From: Paludibacteraceae bacterium
GTDB lineage: Bacteria > Bacteroidota > Bacteroidia > Bacteroidales > Paludibacteraceae
Reading direction: 5' to 3'
NCBI GenBank assembly: GCA_024401645.1
Contig: JAKSKR010000010.1
Coordinates: 1 to 64,000, forward strand
DNA length: 64,000 nt
Below the pieces are notes generated by a model that was not told the DNA's origin, searched no databases, and saw nothing but the letters and a program-made list of their open reading frames with translations. Both the position numbers and the translations under genes were made by a program. Positions 1 to 7,905 of the stretch are shown piece by piece; position 1 is the stretch's first letter, and each line of letters begins with the position of its first letter.

Positions 1-89
1 TTGTGCAATACACAAGTGCGATAATTATCTGCGAGCAGGTTTTTCAGTGCCCTCGCGATAAGCATCCTTTTTTTGTTATGTTTTCAATT

Positions 90-692
90 TTATTGAGCAG
101 ATTTTCGTTTAGGCATTATCTGGTCGCCACCAATGGTAATGTACGAAGGAAATTTTACGGTGTCTTTGCCGAAGGTGAAGAATGGCTTGATTGAAACCTT
201 TACACGGCTGGCGTCAGCATTGTCGGTTGCAAGTCCAAATGCAAATTCGGCCATAGGCTCAAGCTTCTTGTCCTTAATGGCATCGTACATGTTTAAGGTA
301 ATGGGCAGTGCAACCTTGTCTTCGGTATTTGCTTCTATTTTCACTTTCTCTTTCATGGTTCCTTCCAGCATCTCCTGATCGTCAATCCAGAGTATGTAGT
401 CCATACCGTCGAGTTGTGCGGCTTGGTCGTTCGGATTCTTAACCTTCATGTTGATGTTCATGTTCAACATCAGTTCCTTTTTGGCATAGCCCGCCATTAG
501 TTGGGCAATGTCGGTCAATTTAAGGTTCTTGTAGCTTTTCTTGTCGCTTAAGTCTATAGAGCCTAGCTTTACGTCCGATACGCTATGAAACTTGAATTTA
601 CATTCGGTAAAGTTCTTTAGTCCGGTTACCGACGAGCAACCTGCAGCAACTACCACAATGGCTGTTGCAAGAATGGTCTTGATGGTCTTCAT
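90..692 (-). CDS. LEA type 2-like lipoprotein
   Basis: A 200-aa lipoprotein. A short basic N-terminus and hydrophobic stretch end in a lipobox VAAGC with the lipidated cysteine at residue 19, so it should be anchored in the envelope facing the periplasm. The body (about residues 30-185) has the alternating beta pattern and the NMNINMKVKNPN motif of LEA14/water-stress-hypersensitivity (LEA_2) domains. Such domains are found in envelope lipoproteins, but no enzymatic role is known. It starts 5 nt after the ThiF-like gene ends, so it is probably the last gene of the ATPase-thiF-LEA operon. The family call is by motif and fold pattern; the function is unknown. Confidence 0.7.
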   Translation of the reverse strand: MKTIKTILATAIVVVAAGCSSVTGLKNFTECKFKFHSVSDVKLGSIDLSDKKSYKNLKLTDIAQLMAGYAKKELMLNMNINMKVKNPNDQAAQLDGMDYILWIDDQEMLEGTMKEKVKIEANTEDKVALPITLNMYDAIKDKKLEPMAEFAFGLATDNADASRVKVSIKPFFTFGKDTVKFPSYITIGGDQIMPKRKSAQ

Positions 693-697
693 CTTAT

Positions 698-1477
698 TTA
701 GTAGTCAATTAGTTTCGTAATGGTGGGGTGGTCTCCGCATAGAGGGCAGTTGCAGTCGCGGTTCAGTTTCATTTTGAAGAAACTCATGGTAAGGGCGTCG
801 AATGTAAGGTACTTGTTCGTTAGTAACTCGCCCACACCTGTCAGGTATTTTAGTGCTTCTGCGGCTTGAATGGTACCCATCATGCCCGGAATGGCACCAA
901 AAACGCCAGCCTTTTCGCCCTTTAGTCCACGTTCGGTTGTTGGTGGCTCCTTAAATAGGCAACGGTAGCATGCCGAACCTGGCACGTAGGTCAAGGTCTG
1001 GCCCTCAAAGTTCTGGATGGCGCCGTGCGAAAAGGACTTGCCCGCCAAAACGCAGGCGTCGTTTATTAGGAATTTCACCGCAAAACTGTCGGTGGCATCT
1101 ATTACGAAGTCGTATGGATTGATGATGTCGGCGGCGTTGTCGGCACATAGGAATGTGTGGTAGGTAACAACGTTGATGTCCGGATTCAGCTCCAACATCC
1201 TCTCTTTTGCTGATTCAACCTTCGGCTTGTCTATGTTGGGTGTGGAATGGATGACTTGACGCTGAAGGTTGGTTAGGTCCACCACGTCGCCGTCAATCAG
1301 GCCAATGGTACCCACACCCGCAGCTGCCAGGTAAAGCGCCACTGGCGAACCCAATCCGCCAGCACCTACAATCAGCACCTTCCCGTCCTTAATTTTCTGT
1401 TGACCTTCCTCGCCAACGTTTGGCAACAATATGTGCCGTTTGTACCTTATGCGTTCTTCTTCCGTTAAACTTGCCAT
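698..1477 (-). CDS. ThiF/MoeB/HesA-family E1-like adenylyltransferase
   Basis: A 259-aa cytosolic enzyme of the ubiquitin-E1-like superfamily that adenylates the C-terminal glycine of a ThiS/MoaD-type sulfur carrier. Visible motifs are the nucleotide-binding GAGGLGS (residues 38-44), the DGD...NLQRQ segment (62-74), and two zinc cysteine pairs, C170-x2-C173 and C244-x2-C247. Length matches E. coli MoeB (249 aa). The crossover-loop cysteine usual in ThiF/MoeB relatives just before the AGV motif is absent (GLKGEKAGVFG here). No thiS, thiG, moaD or moaE lies nearby, so thiamine versus molybdopterin pathway cannot be decided. It sits between a Ca ATPase (34-nt gap) and a lipoprotein gene. Confidence 0.85.
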   Translation of the reverse strand: MASLTEEERIRYKRHILLPNVGEEGQQKIKDGKVLIVGAGGLGSPVALYLAAAGVGTIGLIDGDVVDLTNLQRQVIHSTPNIDKPKVESAKERMLELNPDINVVTYHTFLCADNAADIINPYDFVIDATDSFAVKFLINDACVLAGKSFSHGAIQNFEGQTLTYVPGSACYRCLFKEPPTTERGLKGEKAGVFGAIPGMMGTIQAAEALKYLTGVGELLTNKYLTFDALTMSFFKMKLNRDCNCPLCGDHPTITKLIDY

Positions 1478-1511
1478 TCGCTTTCTGTTTTAACACTGCA
1501 AAAGTAAGCAA

Positions 1512-4319
1512 TTACTTGCCTTTGACCAACCTAAACAGTTCTGGAATAATGGCGATTAGTGAGGTCGAACCTATTATGGTAATCCAATTGATGAAACTTA
1601 AAGGTGAAACGTTGAACATTTCGCCGCCGAATGATACGATTAGTATTTGACCAATGACGATAAGGAGGGCTATGAAGGCAAAACCCGAACAGCCTTTAAG
1701 TGCGAAACCCGACTTGCCGGTCATGAATGCACGGGCATTAAACATGTTCCAGAATTGTAGGAATACGAAAATGGTGAAGAAGAGGCTTAACTCGTGCTCG
1801 CTTAAATCTCCGTCGGTGTTTAGTGCCGATGGTTTCAAGATGTCTGCCAATGTGTTTACCTCGTAATGGTTGAATGCGAATAGCAATAGGGTAAGAATGG
1901 CGAAGAAGAATCCGCCCACACCTATAATGCGTATAGCCATTGGTTGGTCTATAATAAAGGCATTCCTATTGCGAGGCTTGTCGTTCATTACGCTGTGGCT
2001 CGGTGGCAACGAGGCCAATGCCATAGCGGCAAAGGTGTCCATAATCAGGTTCACCCAAAGCATTTGTGTCACCGTTAGTGGCGATTGTGTGCCTACGAAT
2101 GCGCCAATAAGGACAATGAGGCAAGCTGCCACGTTCACCGTCATTTGGAACAAGATGAAACGCTGAATGTTCTGGTAGAGGGAACGTCCCCACATGACGG
2201 CTCGGCTAATGCTCGAGAAGGAGTTGTCTACAATGGTAATGTCGCTGGCTTCCTTGGCAACCGATGTTCCGTCGCCCATAGAAAGGCCCACGTGTGCTGC
2301 TTTTAGGGCAGGCGCATCGTTCGTTCCGTCGCCCGTAACGGCCACCACCTCGTTTTTGCTCTGTAAGGCTTTTACAAGGCGTTGCTTGTCTAGCGGTCGT
2401 GCCCGGCAGATGATTTTCAGTGCTTGTGCTTTTTCTTTCAACTCGTCATCGCTCATTTCGGCAATAGACTGTCCAGTCGTTATGTTCACGTCGCCATCGG
2501 TGGCATCGTTCCAAAGGTTCACCTGTCTGCCAATCTCCTTGGCGGTTTCTGGGGTGTCGCCTGTTACAATCTTCACGTCAATGCCGGCTGCCATGCATTC
2601 CTTAACTGCGGTTGGCACCTCGGACCTTACGGGGTCCGAAATGGCCACAATGCCCATGAATGAGAGGCTGTTTGTGCAAACCTTGTTGTCTTCAATGACG
2701 TCTTCGCCTTGTGTGGTCTCTTTGTAGGCAAAGGCAAGTGTGCGCATGGCTTTGCGTTGGTAACCCAGCAGGTTGTCTTGCATCTCCTTACTTTGCTCGG
2801 CGTTCATTTCGCACATGGCCATCACAATTTCGGGCGCACCCTTTACGTAGAGTATTTCCTTCCCTTGTGTAACGTTGCTCTTCACAAGGGTACCCATGTA
2901 CTTGCGTTCTGTGCTGAATGGCACTTCTTGAAGGACTTCGGTGCTTTGTCGTAGTTGGGTGAAGTCAACCCCCTTTTTGTGAAGCCAGAGAACGAGTGCA
3001 CCTTCGGTTGGGTTGCCCAAAACGTTACCCTTGTCGTCGAGTGTGGCTGTGCTGTTCACGGCAATGCCTTCGGCAATTTGTTCTTCCTTTATGTTGGTGG
3101 CAAAGTTGGTGGCGAAGACCTGCATCTTGTTTTGGGTAAGCGTTCCGGTTTTGTCGGTGCAGATGACGGTGGTCGCACCCATCGTCTCGCAAGCGTGCAT
3201 CTTGCGCACAAGGTTGTTGGTTTGCAGCATGCGCCTCATGCTGTAGGCAAGGCTAAGCGTTACCGCCATTGGCAGACCTTCTGGCACGGCTACTACAATT
3301 AGGGTGACTGCAATCATTAGCGAGTTTAGCGTGTAGGCCATCAGGTGCGACAGCTCTCTGCTTGTTCCAACTAGCAGGTTTATGCCTATTGTTAAGCCAA
3401 TGAATGTTGCAAAGAACAGCACAATGCAGCATACGATTCGCTTGCTGTCCCAATCGTCAAACTTCTTTAAAAGAAGATAGAAGAAGACTGCGGTTGGTAT
3501 TATAATAAGGAACGAAGGTGCTGCAAATTTGAAGTAAACTAGCAGTTTGCCTATTATTATAAGTGCGGCAATTAGGTAACTAGCCTTGGTTATTAGGTCG
3601 CCCAAACGTTCCAGTTGCTCGTTGAGTGGTGTTTTTGTACTGTCGTCAATCTGTGCGGCTTCGAAAACCTTACCATTCTCGGTGTGGTCGCCAACGGCAA
3701 ATACTTTCATTACACCGTGCCCTTCCATCACCTTTGTTCCTTTAAGAACGTGGTTCGATGGGAAGGTTGCGTTGCTGTCGAATGCTTCTGTTAGGGTAGT
3801 CTTGTTGCAGATGGGTTCGCCGGTTAGAGTCGATTCGTCTACTTTCAGTTGGGTAGATTCTAACAATTCGCCATCGGCAGCCACTTCTTCGCCGGTGTTA
3901 AGCACCACAATGTCGCCCACCACCACCTCTTTGCGGGTGATAGATTGTGGATGCCCGTTTCTGAACACTTGCACCGGTTCGTCGTCGTTGACTTGGTTCA
4001 GTAATGCAAACTCCTTGTCGGCTTTAAGCTCGAACAGGAAGGAAAGCCCCGTTGCTAGCAGAATGGCAATGAAAATGCCCATCGGTTCGAAGAATACGCG
4101 CAATCCGTCTTCTTCTAATACGAAATACTCGTAACACGAAATGCCAATGCTAAGAGCACCGGCAACTAACAATATGATGATGAGCGGATCGGAGAATTTC
4201 TCAATGAACTTTTTCCACAGTGGTTCCTTTTCTGGGGGCGTTAGTAGGTTTGCTCCATTCTTGGCCCTGCTTTCTAGTACTTCGGCATCGGTTAAGCCTT
4301 TGTAGTCCTGTGTCTTCAT
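1512..4319 (-). CDS. Calcium-translocating P-type ATPase, PMCA-type
   Basis: A 935-aa inner-membrane P2-type ATPase, probably exporting Ca2+. It shows the actuator motif TGE (166-168), the TM4 ion-site motif PEGLP (346-350), the phosphorylation motif DKTGTLT (Asp389) and the hinge GDGTNDAP in the P domain. There are paired N-terminal helices (about 44-62 and 76-97) and a six-helix C-terminal block. Between TM3 and TM4 there are extra hydrophobic segments (about 268-285 and 295-317) beyond the SERCA core; these may be an additional TM pair. It is probably the first gene of a three-gene minus-strand operon. An 18-bp inverted repeat lies in its upstream region (4371-4442). Confidence 0.9.
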   Translation of the reverse strand: MKTQDYKGLTDAEVLESRAKNGANLLTPPEKEPLWKKFIEKFSDPLIIILLVAGALSIGISCYEYFVLEEDGLRVFFEPMGIFIAILLATGLSFLFELKADKEFALLNQVNDDEPVQVFRNGHPQSITRKEVVVGDIVVLNTGEEVAADGELLESTQLKVDESTLTGEPICNKTTLTEAFDSNATFPSNHVLKGTKVMEGHGVMKVFAVGDHTENGKVFEAAQIDDSTKTPLNEQLERLGDLITKASYLIAALIIIGKLLVYFKFAAPSFLIIIPTAVFFYLLLKKFDDWDSKRIVCCIVLFFATFIGLTIGINLLVGTSRELSHLMAYTLNSLMIAVTLIVVAVPEGLPMAVTLSLAYSMRRMLQTNNLVRKMHACETMGATTVICTDKTGTLTQNKMQVFATNFATNIKEEQIAEGIAVNSTATLDDKGNVLGNPTEGALVLWLHKKGVDFTQLRQSTEVLQEVPFSTERKYMGTLVKSNVTQGKEILYVKGAPEIVMAMCEMNAEQSKEMQDNLLGYQRKAMRTLAFAYKETTQGEDVIEDNKVCTNSLSFMGIVAISDPVRSEVPTAVKECMAAGIDVKIVTGDTPETAKEIGRQVNLWNDATDGDVNITTGQSIAEMSDDELKEKAQALKIICRARPLDKQRLVKALQSKNEVVAVTGDGTNDAPALKAAHVGLSMGDGTSVAKEASDITIVDNSFSSISRAVMWGRSLYQNIQRFILFQMTVNVAACLIVLIGAFVGTQSPLTVTQMLWVNLIMDTFAAMALASLPPSHSVMNDKPRNRNAFIIDQPMAIRIIGVGGFFFAILTLLLFAFNHYEVNTLADILKPSALNTDGDLSEHELSLFFTIFVFLQFWNMFNARAFMTGKSGFALKGCSGFAFIALLIVIGQILIVSFGGEMFNVSPLSFINWITIIGSTSLIAIIPELFRLVKGK

Positions 4320-4621
4320 TTTTGTTTATAATATTTTGGAGTGCGAATTTACGGAATATTTGCCAAACGATGGTCAGTTGTAACCTTGCAACTAAAACAC
4401 GTGCAAAATACACCAAAATGGTTGCAAGGTTACAACTGGCCAATTGTTTGATTCTCTACTAAATAACAATATTTTGGTGAGCCTTGCACATTTTGTTCAT
4501 TCAATTCGCTAATTGCGTTATTAAATTTTATACATTTGTGCCCGAAAGCGGTGAATCTAATTCATTTGCTTTACTGGTATTTTATAGAATGTAATTCACT
4601 TGGTTTTAAATTTTACGCTAA
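4320..4621. other. Divergent intergenic region between Ca ATPase and decarboxylase genes
   Basis: 302 bp without a supportable gene. It should hold both divergent promoters. A TACATTTG box at 4531-4538 fits the Bacteroidota -7 element for the plus-strand decarboxylase, but no well-spaced -33 TTG was found. A long inverted repeat (4371-4442) lies on the ATPase side. The short ORFs across the repeat have no family features. Confidence 0.6.
4371..4442. repeat. Perfect 18-bp inverted repeat with 28-nt spacer
   Basis: Left arm CAGTTGTAACCTTGCAAC (4375-4392) is the exact reverse complement of 4421-4438. The match extends three more bases outward after one mismatch, to 4371 and 4442. There is no T-tract, and it sits between divergent gene starts, so it does not look like a terminator. 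An operator, a regulatory RNA hairpin or a mobile-element relic are the options. Confidence 0.75.
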
Positions 4622-6013
4622 ATGAAAAACAAGTACATAGACCTCATCGAACAGTCTTTTGAATTTCCTTCAGAGGAGTTCAAGGTGGAAAACAACGAAC
4701 TGTATTGGTATGACGTGCCTTTGATGGACCTCATTAAGCAATATGGTACGCCGTTGCGTATTGCTTATCTGCCTAAGATTGCACAGAACATTAAGGCGGC
4801 TCGCCGTATGTTCAATGTGGCTATGGCCAAGGTGGAATACAAGGGCGACTATAACTATTGCTACTGTACCAAGAGCTCGCACTTCTCGTTTGTAATGGAA
4901 GAAGTGTTGAAGCACGATGTGAACCTCGAAACGTCTTCGGCTTTCGACATCAACCTCATCGATTCCTTGCAGGAGAGCGGTTTGTTGGTGAAAGACAAGT
5001 TCATCATCTGCAATGGTTTCAAGCGTCCGCAGTACGTCGAAGGCATTCAGCACCTTATTAACGACGGCTTCACCAACGTTATTCCTAGCTTGGACAACGT
5101 TTTCGAGTTAGACCAGATTCTCGATGGTTTAGACAAGCATGTGAAGGTGGGCATTCGTGTGGCTACCGAAGAAGAACCTAAATTCGACTTCTATACCTCA
5201 CGTTTGGGTATCTGCTACAAGGATATTGTACCTTATTATAATGATAAGATTAAGGACAATCCGCAGGTTGAACTGAAAATGCTTCACTTCTTCATTAATA
5301 CCGGTATTCGCGACACGGCCTATTATTGGAACGAATTGAACCGATGCGTGGAAAAGTACTGCGAGTTGCGTAAGGTTTGCCCAACTCTCGATTCTTTGAA
5401 CATTGGCGGTGGACTTCCTATTCAAGCGCACCTCGACTTCAACTACGATTACGAATACATGGTCGAGGAAATTGTTTCGCAAATAAAGAATACCTGCAAC
5501 GCAAACGGTGTGCCCGAACCAAACATCTTTACCGAATTCGGTTCTTACACGGTGGGCGAGAGTGGTGCCATTCTTTACTCAATCGTTAACCAGAAGAAAC
5601 AGAACGACCGTGAGTTGTGGAACATGATCGACAGTTCGTTCATCACCACATTGCCAGATACTTGGGCTATTGACCAGCGTTTCCCGTTCTTGGCCATCAA
5701 CAACTGGGACAAGCCGTATGAACGTGTTCACTTGGGTGGATTGACTTGCGATAGCATGGACTTCTACAATGCAGAAGCTCATTCAAATGCCATCTTCATG
5801 CCGCGTTACCAAAAGGAACAAGACCAGTTTGTCGGTTTCTTCCACATGGGCGCTTACCAAGAGTCGTTAAGTGGTTTTGGCGGCATTCAGCATTGCTTGA
5901 TTCCTGCACCTAAATTGGTGATTGTCGATCGTGACGAGAATGGCGAGTACTTCACCAAACTCTTTGCAAAGGAACAAAGCTACAAGTCAATGATGAAGAT
6001 TTTGGGCTACTAA
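4622..6013 (+). CDS. Fold-type III PLP decarboxylase, arginine-decarboxylase-like
   Basis: A 463-aa cytosolic decarboxylase of the ornithine/DAP/arginine decarboxylase family. The PLP lysine is K84 in CYCTKSSHF, the phosphate-binding glycine loop is NIGGGLP (about 259-265), the family HFFINTG and TEFGSYTVGES motifs follow, and the active-site cysteine loop is GGLTCDSMDFYN. Length and motifs match the short enzymes of Bacteroidota usually annotated as arginine decarboxylase, which are distinct from the ~630-aa SpeA. Arginine is the expected substrate (product agmatine, for polyamine synthesis) but specificity cannot be read from sequence. No other polyamine gene is adjacent; it appears monocistronic. 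Confidence 0.8.
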   Translation: MKNKYIDLIEQSFEFPSEEFKVENNELYWYDVPLMDLIKQYGTPLRIAYLPKIAQNIKAARRMFNVAMAKVEYKGDYNYCYCTKSSHFSFVMEEVLKHDVNLETSSAFDINLIDSLQESGLLVKDKFIICNGFKRPQYVEGIQHLINDGFTNVIPSLDNVFELDQILDGLDKHVKVGIRVATEEEPKFDFYTSRLGICYKDIVPYYNDKIKDNPQVELKMLHFFINTGIRDTAYYWNELNRCVEKYCELRKVCPTLDSLNIGGGLPIQAHLDFNYDYEYMVEEIVSQIKNTCNANGVPEPNIFTEFGSYTVGESGAILYSIVNQKKQNDRELWNMIDSSFITTLPDTWAIDQRFPFLAINNWDKPYERVHLGGLTCDSMDFYNAEAHSNAIFMPRYQKEQDQFVGFFHMGAYQESLSGFGGIQHCLIPAPKLVIVDRDENGEYFTKLFAKEQSYKSMMKILGY

Positions 6014-6043
6014 TTATAGGGTAGACCTTATTATATAGTATGG

Positions 6044-6066
6044 GGACCGGGCTGTTTGTCTGGTCC
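6044..6066 (+). terminator. Probable terminator after the decarboxylase gene
   Basis: GGACCGG (6044-6050) pairs with CTGGTCC (one wobble) across a 9-nt loop, followed shortly by TTGCTTTTTT. Confidence 0.5.
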
Positions 6067-6188
6067 TCTTGCTTTTTTGAAGTGGTTGTATCGGCCTGTT
6101 GTTTCATAAATGCTATAATATAAGTGCTTTGATTTTTCTTGTGCGCTGCCAAATTCAATTTTTTTTCAGCGATTATTAGTTTTTTGAC

Positions 6189-6219
6189 TTGTTATCTACA
6201 TACCCTTTTCGTAATTTTG
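6189..6219 (+). promoter_or_regulatory. Bacteroidota-type promoter for the SUMF1/WG operon
   Basis: TTG (6189-6191), 20-nt spacer, TAATTTTG (6212-6219) matches the phylum's -33/-7 consensus. It implies a leader of about 65 nt before the ATG at 6294. Confidence 0.65.
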
Positions 6220-6293
6220 TAACACCTAATATTGTGCATTTTAAAGAAGGTGCATCTACGTGTTGGAAATATAAAACATAATAATATAACTAA

Positions 6294-7871
6294 ATGAAAC
6301 GGTTTCAATTAACTCTCGCCGCAGCTCTTTTAGCTTCTGCTACTTCGTTTGCGGCTGAACAGTTTACGGGTTCCTTTGCTTGTAAGGCAAAGTACTCTGG
6401 TAAGAACACCTATCTAGCAGACTCTTGTTTCGTCGACTACACGATTAAGAGAACTGCTGGTTCTCCTAGCTACTCTGCTAAGGTGAAGTGGTCAAAGAAA
6501 GGTGGTTATAATGTTGGAGGTGTTGCTGTAAACGCTAACGACGTTGCAATTTACAAGTCAATCTCTCGCCGTTACAACGACGTTGCCCCTACAAAGGCTA
6601 CTTTCAAGTTCACTGTGTTGTTCTATTCTGACCAGTTTAACGCTTACATTGGTTCTGCACAGTCTTCAATGGAAGTGAACAACTTGGAAAGATCTGGAGC
6701 TGATTTCATTCCTCAAGTCTTGAAGATTGGCGCTTGGGACTCTCTTTATACCAACGTTGTAATCGGTAAGCAAGACAAGGCTAAGATTGGTGTTGTTTTG
6801 GCCGATGCCGCTTTCGACAAGTGGGCTGGTGAACAAAACTTGACTAAAGGCAAGCTCGACATGACTGCGCGTGGCTCTCGCCGTTCTCTCAGCCGTGTCT
6901 TCGCAAACGCAAGCCGTGTTGAAATTGTTAACCCTACTGTTGATCTTGAATGGGACATCGACGAATACGTCTTCTTGAACAACTCAATGAAGATGGTTGA
7001 AGAAATGTCTGACGCTATTGCTAATGGCGATACTGCTGGTGCTGAAGCTGCTTTCTACATGCACAACCCTGCAGTTCCTACCGTAGTTCCTACTTTCAAC
7101 AATTTCTGGCGCACTTCTGTTGCTCCTTATGCTGCTGTTAACGATGCTTATCAGGCTGCTGAAACTGCTTATAAGAAGGGTGACTTCAACACTGCTGCCA
7201 TCAACTACCAGAAGGTGTTGAGCCTAGACCCTTCAGTTAACTACTGCCAGCACCGTCTTAACAAGATTGCAGAATTGCAGAAGGCAAAGGAATCTCGTAA
7301 CATTGGTGGTATTGACCTTGTTTACGTTGAAGGTAACAAAGACATCAAGTCTTTCTATATTTCTAAAACCGAAATCACTTACAGCCAGTGGCGCCGTGTA
7401 ATGGGTGCTCAACCTGGTCAGGCTTACAACGCTGAAATGCGCAACATGCCTATGACCAACATCACTTGGGACGAAGCTCGCGAGTTCGTTAGCAAGTTGA
7501 ACGAACAGACTGACATGAACTACCGCTTGGTTAAGACCAACGAATGGGAATATGCTGCTAACGGTGGTAAGCAGTCTTCTAAATCTGAATTTGCTGGTGG
7601 TAACAATATCTCTGATGTTGCTTGGACCATCTACAATTCAGAAGAAACAGCTCACCCTGTAGCTACAAAGGAACCTAACGAATTGGGTATTTACGATATG
7701 ACCGGTAACGTTGCTGAATGGGTTGCCAACATCTACGACAAAAAGACCCGTATTGCTAAAGGTGGTTCTTATGCCGACAACGCTGCAAACTGTTACATCA
7801 ATTCTAAACAGTTGCTCGACGTTAAGTACAAGAGTAAGACCGTTGGTTTCCGTATCGCTCAAGACGAGTAA
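6294..7871 (+). CDS. Secreted protein: unknown N-domain, TPR, SUMF1-like C-domain
   Basis: 525 aa with a Sec signal peptide (residues 1-20, cleavage near SFA-AEQF). Residues about 22-250 form a beta-rich domain I do not recognise. A TPR-like pair follows (about 275-325: AYQAAETAYKKGDFNTAAINYQ). Residues about 335-525 are a SUMF1/formylglycine-generating-like fold with FYISKTEITYSQWRRVMG, WDEAREFVSKLN, YDMTGNVAEW and GGSY...VGFRIA. The paired active-site cysteines of catalytic FGE are not evident, so I read this as a binding/structural domain, as in GldJ/GldK-type proteins of this phylum. It is co-transcribed with the WG-repeat gene 34 nt downstream. Codons rich in GCT, GGT and AAC/AAG suggest high expression. 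Role unknown; periplasm or outer membrane is likely. Confidence 0.75.
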   Translation: MKRFQLTLAAALLASATSFAAEQFTGSFACKAKYSGKNTYLADSCFVDYTIKRTAGSPSYSAKVKWSKKGGYNVGGVAVNANDVAIYKSISRRYNDVAPTKATFKFTVLFYSDQFNAYIGSAQSSMEVNNLERSGADFIPQVLKIGAWDSLYTNVVIGKQDKAKIGVVLADAAFDKWAGEQNLTKGKLDMTARGSRRSLSRVFANASRVEIVNPTVDLEWDIDEYVFLNNSMKMVEEMSDAIANGDTAGAEAAFYMHNPAVPTVVPTFNNFWRTSVAPYAAVNDAYQAAETAYKKGDFNTAAINYQKVLSLDPSVNYCQHRLNKIAELQKAKESRNIGGIDLVYVEGNKDIKSFYISKTEITYSQWRRVMGAQPGQAYNAEMRNMPMTNITWDEAREFVSKLNEQTDMNYRLVKTNEWEYAANGGKQSSKSEFAGGNNISDVAWTIYNSEETAHPVATKEPNELGIYDMTGNVAEWVANIYDKKTRIAKGGSYADNAANCYINSKQLLDVKYKSKTVGFRIAQDE

Positions 7872-7905
7872 TAGTGTTTAACTTATTTCTTTAAGACATT
7901 TAGTA

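Noticed and set aside
3..194. 63-aa open frame at the left edge, plus strand
   Set aside because: Antisense to the 3' end of the lipoprotein gene, no family pattern and no ribosome-binding context. Positions 1-89 show nothing supportable.
2194..2727. 177-aa open frame antisense to the Ca ATPase
   Set aside because: A shadow of a long conserved gene; the composition reflects the opposite-strand codons and contains no domain.
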